From assembly GCA_029168955.1 (NCBI GenBank), contig JAPDOI010000288.1:864192-928191 (forward strand): DNA of 64,000 nucleotides. The letters are read 5' to 3'. The translations under genes were made by a program, and so were the position numbers. The notes beneath the pieces are model-generated. The model ran no database searches, was not told the origin of the DNA, and was given only the letters and a program-made list of their open reading frames with translations. Shown piece by piece: positions 1 through 11,273 of this stretch. The stretch is from Aplectana chamaeleonis. Lineage: Eukaryota > Nematoda > Chromadorea > Rhabditida > Cosmocercidae. Every line of letters starts with the position of its first letter. Position 1 is the first letter of the stretch.

Positions 1-78
1 CATGACACCCTGATGACGTCATCAGATGCCCTATGTACTTTAGATGACACCCTGATGACGTCATCAGATGCCCTATGT
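1..78. repeat. 42-bp direct duplication with TGACGTCA palindrome
   Basis: Two near-identical copies of a 42-bp unit lie head to tail. Each unit carries the 14-bp perfect palindrome TGATGACGTCATCA, whose centre is an ATF/CREB-type TGACGTCA site. The array may continue to the left of the window. No coding potential is seen. Confidence 0.8.
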
Positions 79-632
79 ATCGAAAAGTACAGCCTACGAC
101 GTGTTTTAGCGATTCGATCTACCAACTGATAATATCACATGATATGATAAGCAGTAAGAAGTAAAGTAGTTGTTGTGAAACAGTAAGTAACAAACTTGTT
201 AGTCACTTTCTCTGTCCCTCCCCATCGAAAAGTACAGCTTACGACGTGTTTTAGCGAGTTGATCTACCAACTGATAATATCACATGATATGATAAGCAGT
301 AAGAAGTAAAGTAGTTGTTGTGAAACAGTAAGTAACAAAATTGTTAGTCACTTTCCCTGTCCCTCCCCATCGAAAAGTACAGCCTACGACGTGTTTTAGC
401 AAGTTGATCTACCAGATGATAATATCACATGATATGATAAGCAGTAAGAAGTAAAGTAGTTGTTGTGAAACAGTAAGTAAAAAACTTGTTAGTCACTTTC
501 TCTGTCCCTCCCCATCGAAAAGTACAGCTTATGACGTGTTTTAGCGAGTTGATCTACCAACTGATAATATCACTTGATATGATAAGTAGTAAAAGGTGAA
601 GTAGTTAATGTTAAAGTAAGTGAGTAAGTAAT
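79..632. repeat. 145-bp tandem repeat array
   Basis: A unit beginning CGAAAAGTACAGC recurs at 81, 226, 371 and 516, which is an exact 145-bp period. There are three full copies plus a degenerate fourth that fades at about 632. Each unit contains the palindromic stretch ATATCACATGATATGAT. Copies differ at only a few bases, so the array is young. The period is close to a nucleosome core length. Confidence 0.9.
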
Positions 633-706
633 CATATCTGTCCACATACCAACTTACCTACCTGCCCAACTGATCGCCTGCGACCACTGGCAGTGGCTAG
701 TGGCAG

Positions 707-740
707 GAACGAGGAACGAGGAACGAGGAACGAGGAACAG
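707..740. repeat. GAACGAG heptanucleotide microsatellite
   Basis: The heptamer GAACGAG is repeated about five times and then breaks down into GAACAGGACACGAG. It lies in unannotated DNA following the 145-bp array. Confidence 0.85.
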
Positions 741-964
741 GACACGAGGGACGCGTAACAAGAAAAAACGCGAATTTCAGCCAAGCTTCCGCCGATCTAA
801 CTTTGTTAATTTTCAATCGATTTGGCTCAAATTTTGTCAGCGGGTGTCTTCTAGACTCTCTCACTTATATCCATAAGGAAATCTCTAGAAAATTTGTTTT
901 ACAGGTTTCATTAACTACTTTACCAAAATCTAAGGGATCACAAGTGCCAGGCAAAACCAAACCT

Positions 965-987
965 CTCCAGCCGCTTCGCGGCTGGAG
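965..987. other. Perfect stem-loop with GCTTCGC core
   Basis: A 10-bp perfect stem (CTCCAGCCGC paired with GCGGCTGGAG) closes a 3-nt TTC loop; the other strand reads GCGAAGC at the apex. The preceding bases AACCAAACCTCTCCAGC recur at 58461-58477 beside a decayed hairpin, so this looks like the terminus of a dispersed element and not a transcription terminator. Confidence 0.6.
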
Positions 988-1569
988 CGATAAATAAATA
1001 AACAAATAAAACCCTTGACTTTTATGATGAAGATATCGTAGCAACGTCGCGGCTTTACCCCATCCAGAGTTCGACGATATTTTAGAAGAGAAACCTTTGG
1101 AAAAAGGTGTGAAATTTCTTAAAGGTAATCTCCGCGGGTAAGGTTAAGGAGTTGGAAATACTCTTGAATGGTATGAAATTGCTTCTTTGGTTCTGGCTAA
1201 AAACCAATTTTCTAAACATAGTGTAATTGTTGAAGTGATTTGGTTTTTATCGGTATATGCAGACAACATAATCATTTCAATTAGTGAAATTGTTGCAAAA
1301 TATTTGGCAAGCGCTCTATATATTATCAGTGTCAAATCACCCGTCAGAAAGAATTTTGCTTCAAGCGTAATTCGTATCAAATCAGATCAAGAATAAGTCT
1401 AGCGACAATAACGTTGTGATGCAATGTGAGCCGTGAGAGCGTTGAAGACACTAAGACATTAATGCACTGAGAAAGACAGAAAACATTAGGAAACCTTATT
1501 TCTCCCCCGTAACGCCAAATTTCGTTCAGCAATATTGATGGAAAATTAGTTTTTATCTTTGTGTTTCGA
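988..1569. other. No gene seen; holds a dispersed repeat fragment
   Basis: No convincing exon is present. About 1235-1375 matches 13640-13745 and 50078-50195: all three have a GCAGA-AAC-TAATCA motif, then GTGAAATTGTTG and then a GCGCTC/ACGCTC motif. It is a three-copy dispersed repeat in this window. Confidence 0.5.
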
Positions 1570-2231
1570 AGGCAGCGTTCACGATGATCATTCTCGGTGA
1601 CTTTCCACGGTGAAATTATAGCCGAGAAGGATCCTAAGCTCTTGGTGCAGAAGGAATGGTAGGAAACAAGTCAGGAGTGGCAAAATAACGACTGCAAACA
1701 AGTGTTCCGGAGTTCCAGAACCGCCAGTGCCCCGTTTCCGCCCCATCGATGTAAACAAATGAACACTCAGATTACAAAAATGATCGAGTGAAGGAAGTGC
1801 TGACAAGTGAGCTGATCGCCTGATTGCACTGATAGGCATCATCCTTCGTAGCGATCGAATCCTTCGCGCTCAAAAATTAACGTACAAAAGGGAGAGCCTA
1901 TTTTGGATCAGAAAACGCGGCTTTCTCGTCCTATTTGAGCATGCTTTGCTATATAGTTCACCAAACCTTTCGGGTATTGGAAATGAAAACTATTGTGAAC
2001 CCTGCCTTTAAAGGCAGTTCGCGTTCGTGTTCGCGATAAATTCCACTTTCAATATCTCCACAGTTTACAGGTGTGGTGCCCTGTTCTGGTACACCAAAAC
2101 GCTTGTTCGCAGCAGTTATTTTGTCACTGGCTCGTTTTCTACTGTTCTTTCGACACTGGAAGCCTAGGGTCATTCTCGCCTATCATTTCACTGCGGAAAG
2201 TCACCGATGATGATCATCGTGAAGGCTTCCT
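1570..2231. mobile_element. 662-bp MITE with long inverted terminal repeats
   Basis: The left end (AGGCAGCGTTCACGATGATC, then CGGTGACTTTCC) is matched by the reverse complement of 2185-2231 (AGGAAGCCTTCACGATGATC, then CGGTGACTTTCC), giving TIRs of about 45 bp. The outer motif is shared with the TTAA-flanked elements at 8376, 41413, 45777 and 57240. A second TIR-like stretch at about 2006-2040 lies inside. No transposase reading frame is visible, so the element is non-autonomous. Confidence 0.75.
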
Positions 2232-2750
2232 TTTATGTGCTCACCAGAGAACCCTCAGACGCATCATTTGACTCTGATAATTCATGAATCGCTTGCAAAA
2301 TCTTTTTGCAACAATACATTAAATGATTACGCTGTCTGTATATACCAACAACATCCAAATCAATTCAACATTTTCACTACATTAAGTAAATCAGTTTGAA
2401 AGCCGAATACAAGGAAACAATTTCACGACATCTTACAGCAATGCCGAATCCTTGGCCTTTTCTACGGAGCCCAACTTTCAGAATTAATATTCTAAAATAT
2501 CCCTCAACCCTCATTTGTAGATAAAGAAAGGCCGAAAAACACTTAGTAACCTAATGCAAGCCCGCCAAGAAACTGGTATTGGTTGAAATTTCCTGTGTTT
2601 ACTTTACGATCCAGCCCTATAACCCTTCTTTTCTCTCTGAGTAGGATTTGCATATATACAAAATTAACACGTCCTCAATCATTCGCAGGCATTTATCAGA
2701 ATCGGTTCATCGGAAAGCAGAATAATTGCCGAGAAACCTTTCGAAATATT
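2232..2750. other. No gene or clear repeat seen
   Basis: AT-rich intergenic sequence with short open frames only. No splice-bounded exon or structured repeat could be supported. Confidence 0.5.
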
Positions 2751-2868
2751 TTTTTCAACGCCCACGGCCGGCTTTCATGCACGAAAATTATTTTTTCAAC
2801 GCCCACGGCCGGCTTTCATGCACGAAAATTACTTTTTTCAACGCCCACGGCCGGCTTTCATGCAGGGC
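2751..2868. repeat. Three-copy 41/42-bp tandem repeat
   Basis: The core CCCACGGCCGGCTTTCATGC begins at 2761, 2802 and 2844, so the period is 41 then 42 bp. Each unit starts with a T-run and contains the palindrome CGGCCG. The sequence is unrelated to the other 42-bp arrays in the window, although the period is the same. Confidence 0.9.
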
Positions 2869-3515
2869 TCGCACGGTACCGAAAACCGTTCGGCGTTACG
2901 GTTAGTTCGGTAAAAATAGACCGCTCAGGGGTCACGCAGAGGTAGCCAAACCCGTTGTTGGACGACCATCTTCACGGAACACTATTCAGCTTCTGTTAGG
3001 ATGAAAAATCGAGCCTGTATGAAGAAGAGGTGAGTACCTCCCCAATGAACAAGTTTCATGCTTCGCATTTTGCTATCCGTCTTCTTGTGATGTAAAACAC
3101 TGTGAGCTGATCTTTTTTGCCGAGTTATCTTTGAGGTTATGTTCCCGGTAGAGGCTCTATACTGATTTCGGCTGGGAACGTAGGCATGAATGGCTCTCGT
3201 AAAAATCCCGCCAAAAATTTACGAAGAATGTTATTGAAGCCGAACGACAGCCGACGAGCTCATATGAGCAGGCTCCTTTGTCTTTGCTCAATGGTATAGC
3301 CCACGGCACAAATTATTTGCCCCAATAAATTTGGTTTTAGACATAAAGAATGCCTGTCGCACATGCGGGCACTTGCAAAGGCAGACAGCGGAGAATTATA
3401 CCGAGAAAAGCGCAAGAGCTGATTCAGTTGGGCACGCACACAAAATTAATACGAAGTGCGACAAATTCTGTAGTTGAGCGTTCTCGAGCTCGTTTTAGAG
3501 ACATTCTTCTTTCTG
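2869..3515. other. No gene seen
   Basis: Mixed intergenic DNA. Only short unsupported frames occur, and nothing continues as an exon across splice-like boundaries. Confidence 0.45.
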
Positions 3516-5505
3516 TGACGTCCTGTGAATTCCCACAAGGTATCGCACACTTTCTGCTGCGTCCGGAGCCCTCCCGCTGAGGTCGCGCACTTTTTCTATG
3601 GCGTCCTGCACACTCTTACTTGGGCTCCACACACTTGTTATGGCTTCCGGCGCACTCTTACATGGGTCCCCACACTTTCTATGGCGTCCTGCGTACTTTT
3701 ACATGGTTTCCGCACACCTTCGATGGCGTCCGGCGCACTATTGCATAGGACCCGTACACTTTTTATGGCGTCCTGCGCACTCTTCCATAGATCCCGTACC
3801 CTTTCTGTGGCGTCCAGCGCACTCTTGTATGGGTCCCCTACACTTTCTATGCCGTCCGGCGCACTCCCACTTGGATCCCACACACATTCCGGTGCGTTCG
3901 GAGCACTCCCGCTGAGGTCGCGCACACTTTCTACGGCGTCCTGCACACTCTTACTTGGGTTCCACACACTTGTCATGGCTTCCGGCACACTCTTACGTGG
4001 GTCTCGTACACTTTCCATGGCGTCCTGCGCGCTTTTACATGGGCCCCGTACCTTTTGTGTGGCGTCCAACATACTCTAACATGGGTCACTATACTTTCTA
4101 TAGCGTCCTGCGCACTCTTAAATGGGTCCCGTACCCTTTCTATGACGTCCAGCGCACTCTTACTTGGGTTCCACACACTTGTCATGGCTTCCGGCACACT
4201 CTTACATGGGTCCCGTACACTTTCTATGGCGTCCTGCGCGCTCTTACATGGGTCCCGTACCCTTTGTGTGGCGTCCAGCCCACTCTAACATGGGTGACTA
4301 TACTTTCTATAGCGTCCTGCGCACTCTTATATGGGTTTCCGGTGCGTTTGGGTCACTCCCGCTGAGGTCGCGCACAATTTCTATGGCGTCCTGCACACTC
4401 TTACTTGGGTTCAACACACTTGTTATGGCTTCCGGCGCACTCTTACATGTGTCCCGTACACTTTCTACGGCGTCCGGCGCGTTCCCACTGAGATCCCGCA
4501 CACTTTTTACGGAGTCTGGCGCACTCCTGCATGGGTCCCCTACACTTTCTTTTGCGTCAGGCGCACTCTGAAATGGGCCCGCACACTTTCGAAGGCGTCC
4601 GGCCCACTATTTTTAGAACTCGTACACTCTCTATGGCCTCCTGCGCTCTCTTTCCCGTACCCTTTCTGTGGCGTCCAGCGCACTCTTGCATGAGTCCCCT
4701 ACACTTTCCATGGCGTCCGGCGCACTCCCACTTGGATCCCGCACACTTTCTGGTGCGTTCGGAGCACTCCCGCTGAGGTTGTGCACAATTTCTATGGCGT
4801 CCTGCACACTTTTACTTGGGTTCCACACCCTTGTTATGTCTTTTTGCGCACTCTTAAATGGGTTCTGTACCCTTTCTTTGACGTTTAGCGCACGCTTACA
4901 TGTGTTCCGTACACTTTCTACGGCGTCCGGCGCGTTCCCACTGAGGCTTCGCACACTTTTAACGGAGTCCGGCGCACTTTTGCATGGGTCCCCTACACTT
5001 TCTTTTGCGTCAGGCGCACTCTGAAATAGGCCCGCACACTTTCGATGGCGTCCGGCGCACTATTGCCTAGGACGCGTACACTCTCTATGGCCTCCTGCGC
5101 TCTCTTTCCCGTACCCTTTCTGTGGCATCCAGCGCACTCTTGCATGGGTCCCCTACACTTTCTATGGCGTCCGGCGCACTCCCACTTGGATCCCGCACAC
5201 ATTCTGGTGCGTCCGGAGCACTCCCGATGAGGTCGCGCTAAATTCCTATGGCGTCCTGCACACTCTTACTTGGGTTCCACACCTTTTTTATGGCTTCCGG
5301 CGCACTCTTACATGAGTTCCGTACACTTTCTATGGCGTCCTGCGTACTCTTACATGGGACGCGTACCTTTTGTGTAGCGTCCAGCCCACTCTAACATGGG
5401 TCAGTATACTTTATATAGCGTCCTGCGCACTCTTACATGTGTCCCGTACACTTTCTACGGAGTCCGGCGCACTCTTGCATAGGTCCCCTACACTTTCTAC
5501 GGTAT
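3516..5505. repeat. 42-bp minisatellite, about 47 units
   Basis: This is a degenerate tandem array with a 42-bp period made of two 21-bp halves, one containing GCACACTTTCTATGGCGTCC and the other CGCACTCTTACATGGGTCCC. A variant block beginning GAGCACTCCCGCTGAGGTCG returns at about 3570, 3902, 4352, 4762 and 5216, so an irregular higher-order repeat of 330-450 bp is superimposed. Because 42 is divisible by 3 and the unit has few stops, frames of 100-180 codons are open on both strands. I regard these as artefacts of the repeat and not genes. Confidence 0.9.
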
Positions 5506-5544
5506 ACACGCAGTGACTCCCTAAAAATGGTTCAAACGGATACC

Positions 5545-5850
5545 TGGTGTTCGAGGAAAATTGTCAAAACCACATGATTTTGGTCGGGAAATTGTTAATC
5601 TTCTTTTTTCTTCAGTCGGCGTACACGGTCTCGTTGGAACACTTACCGTCGAGCTAGAAAGCTCAGTTTTGATCAGGAAGCTGGTTATGATTGCGCCTAG
5701 CTCCTGTAGAGATTTGAAGCTGAAAGCTCAAATTTTCGCGCAACTTCAAAATTGAGGGCCAAGATAGACAAAAACGCGTAAACACGTTATTATAAGCCAC
5801 CCAACCTTTACTCACTCGTAAGAATGACCTAATGAAAATAAACACCGTTA
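5545..5850. repeat. Dispersed repeat, copy A (left part)
   Basis: This segment matches 22235-22530 over nearly its whole length; both contain GGCGTACACG, GAGCTAGAAAGCTCA, AACTTCAAAATTGAGGG and ACACCGTTA. Copy A is interrupted at the final TTA by the MITE 5851-6482 and resumes at 6483. Both copies run into a 21/42-bp array. Confidence 0.85.
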
Positions 5851-6482
5851 GGCCTCGGTCAGAGTTGATGCTATTTGCATCTGTAACCCACCGATTCCGC
5901 CCCCCCCTCCCCCGACACCCCTAACACCCTCAAACACTTACCCGGTCGATACATATGATTAAAATGATGAGATGATGTTGAGGAAATCACCCGGTGTATC
6001 CGACTAGAGCTCACCGTAAGTGATGAAGACGATTGCGTGGCCAACAGGATTGCACCTGCTCAGAGAAATAGTGAAGGAGAGTATAGTGAAGAAACGGAGG
6101 TAGCAGTGTCAATAGCTTTCTAGTGATACGCAATGTTTAATCATCAGCCCGCCAAACCGGCGTTTTTCTCATCCCCCGTCATCCACGTATTACATGTATA
6201 TCAACCGCGTCGGATAAACCGGGTGATTTTCTCAACCTCGCCCCCTCATTTTAATCATACTCATCGACCGGGTGGGTGTTGGGGGGTGTCGGCGGGATAC
6301 ATCGGGTGATTTTCTCAGTCTTACCTCACCATGTTGTTCATGCGAATCGACCGGGCTGGTGTGGGTGGGTGTTTGGGGGTGTCGGCGGGATAAACCGGGT
6401 GGTTTTCGCATCCCATTTCCAATGCTTTCTGTGTGTATCGACCGAGCTGGATACGTCGGCTCTTCCAACTATGACCGGGGTC
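5851..6482. mobile_element. 632-bp MITE with TTA target duplication
   Basis: The ends are GGCCTCGGTCAGAGTTG and, inverted, GACCCCGGTCATAGTTG. TTA flanks both ends (5848-5850 and 6483-6485). The uninterrupted paralogue at about 22510-22535 reads ACACCGTTACTGATAGG, exactly the sequence obtained by removing this element and one TTA, which fixes the boundaries. A 3-bp TTA duplication is typical of PIF/Harbinger elements. The interior holds inverted and direct copies of a CGACCGGGTGGGTGT motif. No transposase is present. Confidence 0.88.
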
Positions 6483-6720
6483 TTACTGATAGGCTTACTG
6501 AGATGGGCTCACGCTACAATCAATACGACGGACCTCGGAAATACTGTTGAGAACGCCGCACGGTGTGATTAGGGTTTCAGCAGTGCGCAGGACGCCGAGG
6601 AAAAAGCACGGGACCCTAGTGGAAGTGCACAGGACGCCGTAGAAAGTGCACTGGTCACCAATGGGAGTGCGCACAGCGCCGGGGATAGTGTCAGGGAGAA
6701 TCTCTCATTTCTTCCAAACT
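6483..6720. repeat. Copy A (right part) and short 42-bp array
   Basis: The repeat copy resumes with TTACTGATAGGCTT and reaches GAACGCCGCACGGTGTG, as in the paralogue at 22606-22625. It then passes into about three degenerate 42-bp units with the GTGCGCAGGACGCCG core. The array is much shorter than that of the paralogue. Confidence 0.7.
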
Positions 6721-7550
6721 AATTTTTCGCAACATCTTAATATCCTTAACGGGATAAATGAAGTCGAAGACACCCGAGTTTGTTATTTGGAAACTACTCT
6801 AACCGTCTGCTTGTGAACTTTTTCACCTCTACACCCTCTGCTGTTAAGAACATGAGCGCGAATTCATTTTATTCTACAATTCAGAACACGAGTTCAGTTA
6901 CATTTTATGCAGCGTGCCGACTGAAGGCGTCTTCTTGGTTGTCTGCCGTGGTGGTGCTCGGCGAGTTGTTGCTTGGGTGGCGTGGCTGGCTGGGTGTCGT
7001 TGTCGTGGTTCATGGTGCTTCCGGCTGTGCCCGCGATCACACGGTGTCGCCAATTATGGTCTTTTGACTAGCGCTCTTTGGCTGGCCAATTCCTCAACGG
7101 CCAGCTAATGATCTTCCAATGATTCGAGAAAACTTAATAGGAAACCGCGATGAAAAATTAGCGGCAAATAAGATAATTGCCCAATTTTTCTCGTCCGCTC
7201 AATGGTGGCCTGTTTCCTAGAAGATTTATCTATTTTTGATTTCCAGAGCACTTTCGGGCCAGACTTGTTAGCTCTCTCAAGGATAAGTCGTCGGACTTCG
7301 CGAAAGCAAGGACTCGAAAACGTCTGGAGCAGCACTGAATTTTAAATGATATCGCTGCACTTATCACTGTTCCTTTTTTTAGCTTTTGACTATTCAGACG
7401 TTTTTCTTTCAATGCTGATATTACTTGAAAAATGTTTTTTTCTTCTTTTTCTTATTCTGCCTAGCGCTGATTATACTACCAGCACTTGTTCTTCTGTCAT
7501 CTCAGCAAATAATGCGGGTTTTCACTGCTGCTTACTCTGAGAGTTTTGAC
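6721..7550. other. No gene seen
   Basis: Mixed AT-rich DNA. Short open frames at about 6780-7067 and 7105-7335 have no recognisable domain and no splice context that I can support. Confidence 0.4.
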
Positions 7551-7740
7551 CTAGAAATAGCCGCGAAATAGTCGCTAAATAGCCGCCAAATGATGCTCGC
7601 CGCGAAGTAGCCGCCAAATAATGCTCGCCGCGAAATAGCCGAGAAATAATGCTCTCCAGGTAGATGATATACGGAGCATTCAAAAGGCATGATTTAGATG
7701 TCAAGCCTCCGTCGGTTCAATTACCCAAGTTCAATGCAGT
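7551..7740. repeat. Short-period GAAATAGCCGC array, dispersed family
   Basis: An 11-bp ATAGCCGCGAA-like word and a 28-bp unit (ATAATGCTCGCCGCGAA plus ATAGCCG) are repeated in tandem. The flank TGCTCTCC, then a GTATACGA/GATATACGG motif, then GCCGTCGGTTCA/CTCCGTCGGTTCA is shared with 40530-40760, so the two loci are copies of one dispersed element. Confidence 0.65.
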
Positions 7741-7755
7741 CAATAGAGCTAATAA

Positions 7756-8328
7756 GGCCCCCGTCATAGTCGGTGGTTCTACTGAGTCCCACCGGGTCGA
7801 TACGCACCGAATTCGTGGGAAATGGGTGGAAAAAAATCAACCCACTGAGTCCGACTGCGTCCGTCTGATGCCCACCGCAATCCCCCCGGTCGATACTGAT
7901 GATTCTCATGCGTGCAAGGGCGGGGCCAATGCACCGACTGAGTCCGACTGAGTCCCACTGAGTCCCACCCGGTCGATATAGGTGTTTTTCACGTGATTTG
8001 AGTGCATTTTTTTTCTTTTTTCGGCCGACTGCGACCTGCCGAGTCCCGCCGCATCTCGACTCTCGTCGTCTGCGCTCTGCCCCACCTGCTGCTGACACGG
8101 AAATTAGATTCAGACATGTTGAAAACAAGAAAAAACAGCCACCAAACACGTTCCGATTCACAGCTAGGGTGATAATCGTCACTATCGATTGCGTGTTTCG
8201 CAGAGGAGCTGGTTGGTGTGGGGGCAACCGGACTCAGTGGGAGTCAGCAGGTTTTTCCACCCCGGACTCATCCGGACTCAGTCGGACTCAGCATGTTTTT
8301 CGAGGAAGTCTGACCGGGAGTATCGGCC
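7756..8328. mobile_element. Probable MITE related to the 632-bp family
   Basis: The left end is TAA followed by GGCCCCCGTCATAGTCGG, close to the TIR of the MITEs at 5851 and 28817. The interior has inverted blocks of GACTCAGTCGGACTC and CCCACCGGGTCGATAC. The right end, near TGACCGGGAGTATCGGCC, is diverged, so the boundary is approximate. There is no coding sequence. Confidence 0.45.
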
Positions 8329-8375
8329 TGCTTGCATCCTTCCTTCGCAATCGCCCTGGGTGCGTACTAGTTTAA

Positions 8376-8860
8376 AGGCAGTGTTCACGATAAAAATTGT
8401 TTTTCTGTTTTCCCGCCTATCTTGAAAACAGCCCCACGCTGATTCCAATGATGTCTCTGAAATCGTACAAGACCTTCTGGGAATGGAGTTATGGCCCCTC
8501 GAATATTGAGCTAGGGAAAATGGTGGACGAGTTGTCCGAGGCTTGTAACTTGCGTCTTTTGCAGCCGATCTATGCGAGCTGACCTGAGTAAAGAGAGAAG
8601 TTGAGAATGAAGGGAAGAACGGGGTTAATGATTGGAAAATCATCGCTCATCTCACGATCTTGAGCATTCATTTGTTTACGTCGGTGGGCGTGTGATGCGC
8701 TTTTGAGGTTTGCCTTGCGCTCGAAATGGCAACTTCAGGCTCTTTTGGAGCTTATCCTGGCTCGCTTTCATGCGTTCTTTCGACGTCAACGTTACATTGT
8801 GCCCCTCCACTACCCATTCCTAGTGGAAACTGACACACATTTTTATCGTGAACACTGCCT
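8376..8860. mobile_element. 485-bp MITE with TTAA target duplication
   Basis: Perfect outer TIRs AGGCAGTGTTCACGATAAA are flanked by TTAA on both sides (8372-8375 and 8861-8864). TTAA duplication is characteristic of piggyBac-type elements. A same-length relative lies at 41413-41897; both contain the CCTATCTTGAAAAC and GATGTC blocks. No transposase is encoded. Confidence 0.85.
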
Positions 8861-9169
8861 TTAAAGAGGCTTTTGAGATACAAAGCCCGTCCGGGAATGG
8901 TAATCCATTTGCTTGCTAAGGAGGTAGTAGAGCTCCAATGCAGTCAACAGGTTCGCAGCAATAGTGGAGTAGAAAGTCCAACATAGGAAGCCATCCATAA
9001 TTTCGAATGGAATTTTTTAGGAAGCGCGGTTGATTGCGCCAATGATGCATGTTGTCACACTGCTAAATCAATTTTTTGTCACATAGCTTTCCACGGTCCA
9101 TCTATAGTATGTAATGATTGAGTTGTTCATGTGTGTTAAAGCTACAATATATAAAAAAATAAATAACTG
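8861..9169. other. No gene seen
   Basis: Intergenic sequence between the TTAA MITE and the next array. Nothing is supported here. Confidence 0.4.
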
Positions 9170-9825
9170 GGAACGCGCAGAGCGCCGGAAAAAACTTCGT
9201 GCACCCAAGCGGGAATGCGTAAAGTGCCGTGGACAGTTTGCGGGATCCAACTGGGAGTGCGCCGAGCGCGGGAAGTGTGAGGGACCCATCTGAGAGTGCG
9301 CCGAGCGTAGGGGAAAGTGTCGGGGATTTGAATAAGAATGTGCAGTGCTTCGGAAAATGTGTGGTGGACCCAACTATGACTGCTCAAAGAGCCGGGAAAA
9401 GTGTGCGGGACCCAAATCGGAGCGCACATAGCGCCGAGGAAAGTGTCGGGGACCTCACCGGGAATGCGCAAAGCGCCAGAAATGATGTGGTGGACCCAAC
9501 TTTGAGGGCTCAGAGAGCCGGAGGAAGTGTTTTGAACCCATCTGGGAGTGCGCGCAGCGCCGTGGAATGTGTTCGGTCCCAACCAAGAATGCGCACAGCG
9601 CCGGAAAAAGTGTGGTGGACTCAACTTTGACTGCTCAGAGCGCCGAGAAAGCGTCTGGGACCAAACTGTGGCTGCTGAGTGCGCCGCAGGAAGCGTCTTG
9701 GACTCTTTTGGGAGGACTCATAGCGCCGCGGAAAGTGTGAGGGACACAACTGAGGGCTCACAAAGCGCCGGGGGAAAGTACGGGATCCATCAGAGAATGC
9801 GCATAGCGCTCAGCAAAACAATCCA
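9170..9825. repeat. 42-bp minisatellite, about 15 units
   Basis: These are tandem units of about 42 bp with a GCGCCGGGAAAAGTGTG half and a GACCCAACTGGGAGT half. They are the reverse-orientation relative of the arrays at 30-34 and 42 kb. The sequence after the array (GGCACAAATTATGTG, then GAACCTTTAGGAAAAATAAATGA) is shared with that after the array at 22630-23220. Confidence 0.85.
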
Positions 9826-9889
9826 TCGTTCCTGCGGCTGACGTAGCTCACGGTAAGAAAGCCTGTCGGAAGTTCCACTCCGAAAAAAC

Positions 9890-10362
9890 GCTAGGCACAA
9901 ATTATGTGGGAAAAGAACCTTTAGGAAAAATAAATGAAGTTTCTAAATGCTCAGCTTCCTGGAAAAAAAGTAATGATTTGGCATGGTTGTATTTTCAAAC
10001 AACTAAATATATTTTTATTTTCCAGCTGAAGGGAAGAGTTCTACGTTCCCAGTAAAATTTCAAAAAAGTAAAAAAAATCTGAAATATTCCAAGGAATGAT
10101 TCGACTTTAAATGGCTCGATGTAAAGAAATAATCGGGAAATGTAGTGAAATAGCTGATTATACGAATTGGCGGTTGAGCATAGACCAATTATTGATAAGT
10201 GTAGTGAACAAAGAGGGTTCGCAGCTTACAAGCGTTTCCGTAGAACTCATCGAAGCAAAATCATTCGCGATGTGAAAAGCAGCGAAGGTTTTTTTGGGAG
10301 TTGTGATACGATAATCAGAAAATGTTAAGTTAGGTACACGCAACTCTCGAGTCCACTCAGGC
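9890..10362. repeat. Foldback-family dispersed repeat
   Basis: This segment contains the recurrent blocks GTAATGATTTGGCATGGTTG, TGTAGTGAAATAGCTGATTA and GTAGAACTCATCGAAGC. It matches the reverse complement of 19797-20095 over about 290 bp, and more distantly the copies at 13770-17590 (split), 23250-23570 and 35262-35510. It has no coding potential. Copies often sit beside 42-bp arrays. Confidence 0.8.
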
Positions 10363-10830
10363 AAACTGGGGATCGGAACCCCGTCCGACGGCCGTCAGTG
10401 CGGTCAAGGACGTGCGCTCCGACAGCCAAAGTGGGAGGAGTCGTTCCCCCCTGCTGCTGCCTTCAATGCCACTGCAGCCGCGTTCGGTGCCCCTGCTCCG
10501 GCACTTGTAAGACTCCCCTGCTGCTGCCTTTGGTGCCCCTGCTCCAGCCCTTTCAAAGCCCCCCTGCAGCCGTGTTCGGTGCTTCTGCTCCAGCCCTTTT
10601 AAGGTGCCCCTGCAACCGCCTTTGGCGCCTCTGCTCCGGCCCTTTCAGAGCCCCCCTGCAGCCGTGTCCGGTGTCCCTGCGCCGGCTCTTTTAAGGTGCC
10701 CCTGCAACGGCCTTCGCAGCCCCTGTTCCAGCTATTTTAAAGAGCCCCTGTAACCGCCTTCTGTGCCCTGCCTTTCAGTTGCTTCTGCTACCACCGTCGA
10801 CGTCGGCTCCGAGCCTTTTATTCTTACGGC
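10362..10830. repeat. GC-rich element with 46-bp tandem array
   Basis: The segment starts CAGGCAAACTGGGGATCGGA, a terminus that recurs at 47505 and, inverted, near 19790 and 52335. Behind it is a tandem array of a 46-bp unit (CTCCAGCCC, then CCCCTGCAGCCG) made of two roughly 23-bp halves. The inverted copy is at 51960-52340. Open frames here are repeat artefacts. Confidence 0.7.
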
Positions 10831-11270
10831 AACGTTCGGAGCCCCTATTCATGTGGTAGAACTCCACAATGTGATAACAAACGACGAATGCTCAAATTTT
10901 TTTATCTCACTCGTCCACGTATAAACAACAACATTGACATAAAAATAACCGCGGACTTCGATGATTTTAGGCGATTTGAGACCTAATCGCAGCAAATGCC
11001 GCAGGTGTCGGCGTATATCCTTCTCTTGGTGTTACATTCGACGTTGTACAAACCATTACTGAATTCGCGCTTCTGAAAAAATTCAGAACATGTGGTAGTA
11101 CTAATCCCTCCTGCGCTAGAGATGGAGAAATTGCCATAAAGAATTCGAACGGTTCCCGTATTTCCGAAAAGACATAAAATATTTACAACAGTTGACTCAC
11201 AGGATGTTCTCATTATCGCTCAAAAGCCCTTTCAACGATGAATTGTGTTTCGAAGTTTCCCTCCCAAAAC
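10831..11270. other. No gene seen
   Basis: AT-rich intergenic DNA with no supported exon, array or inverted repeat. Confidence 0.4.
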
Positions 11271-11273
11271 CGT

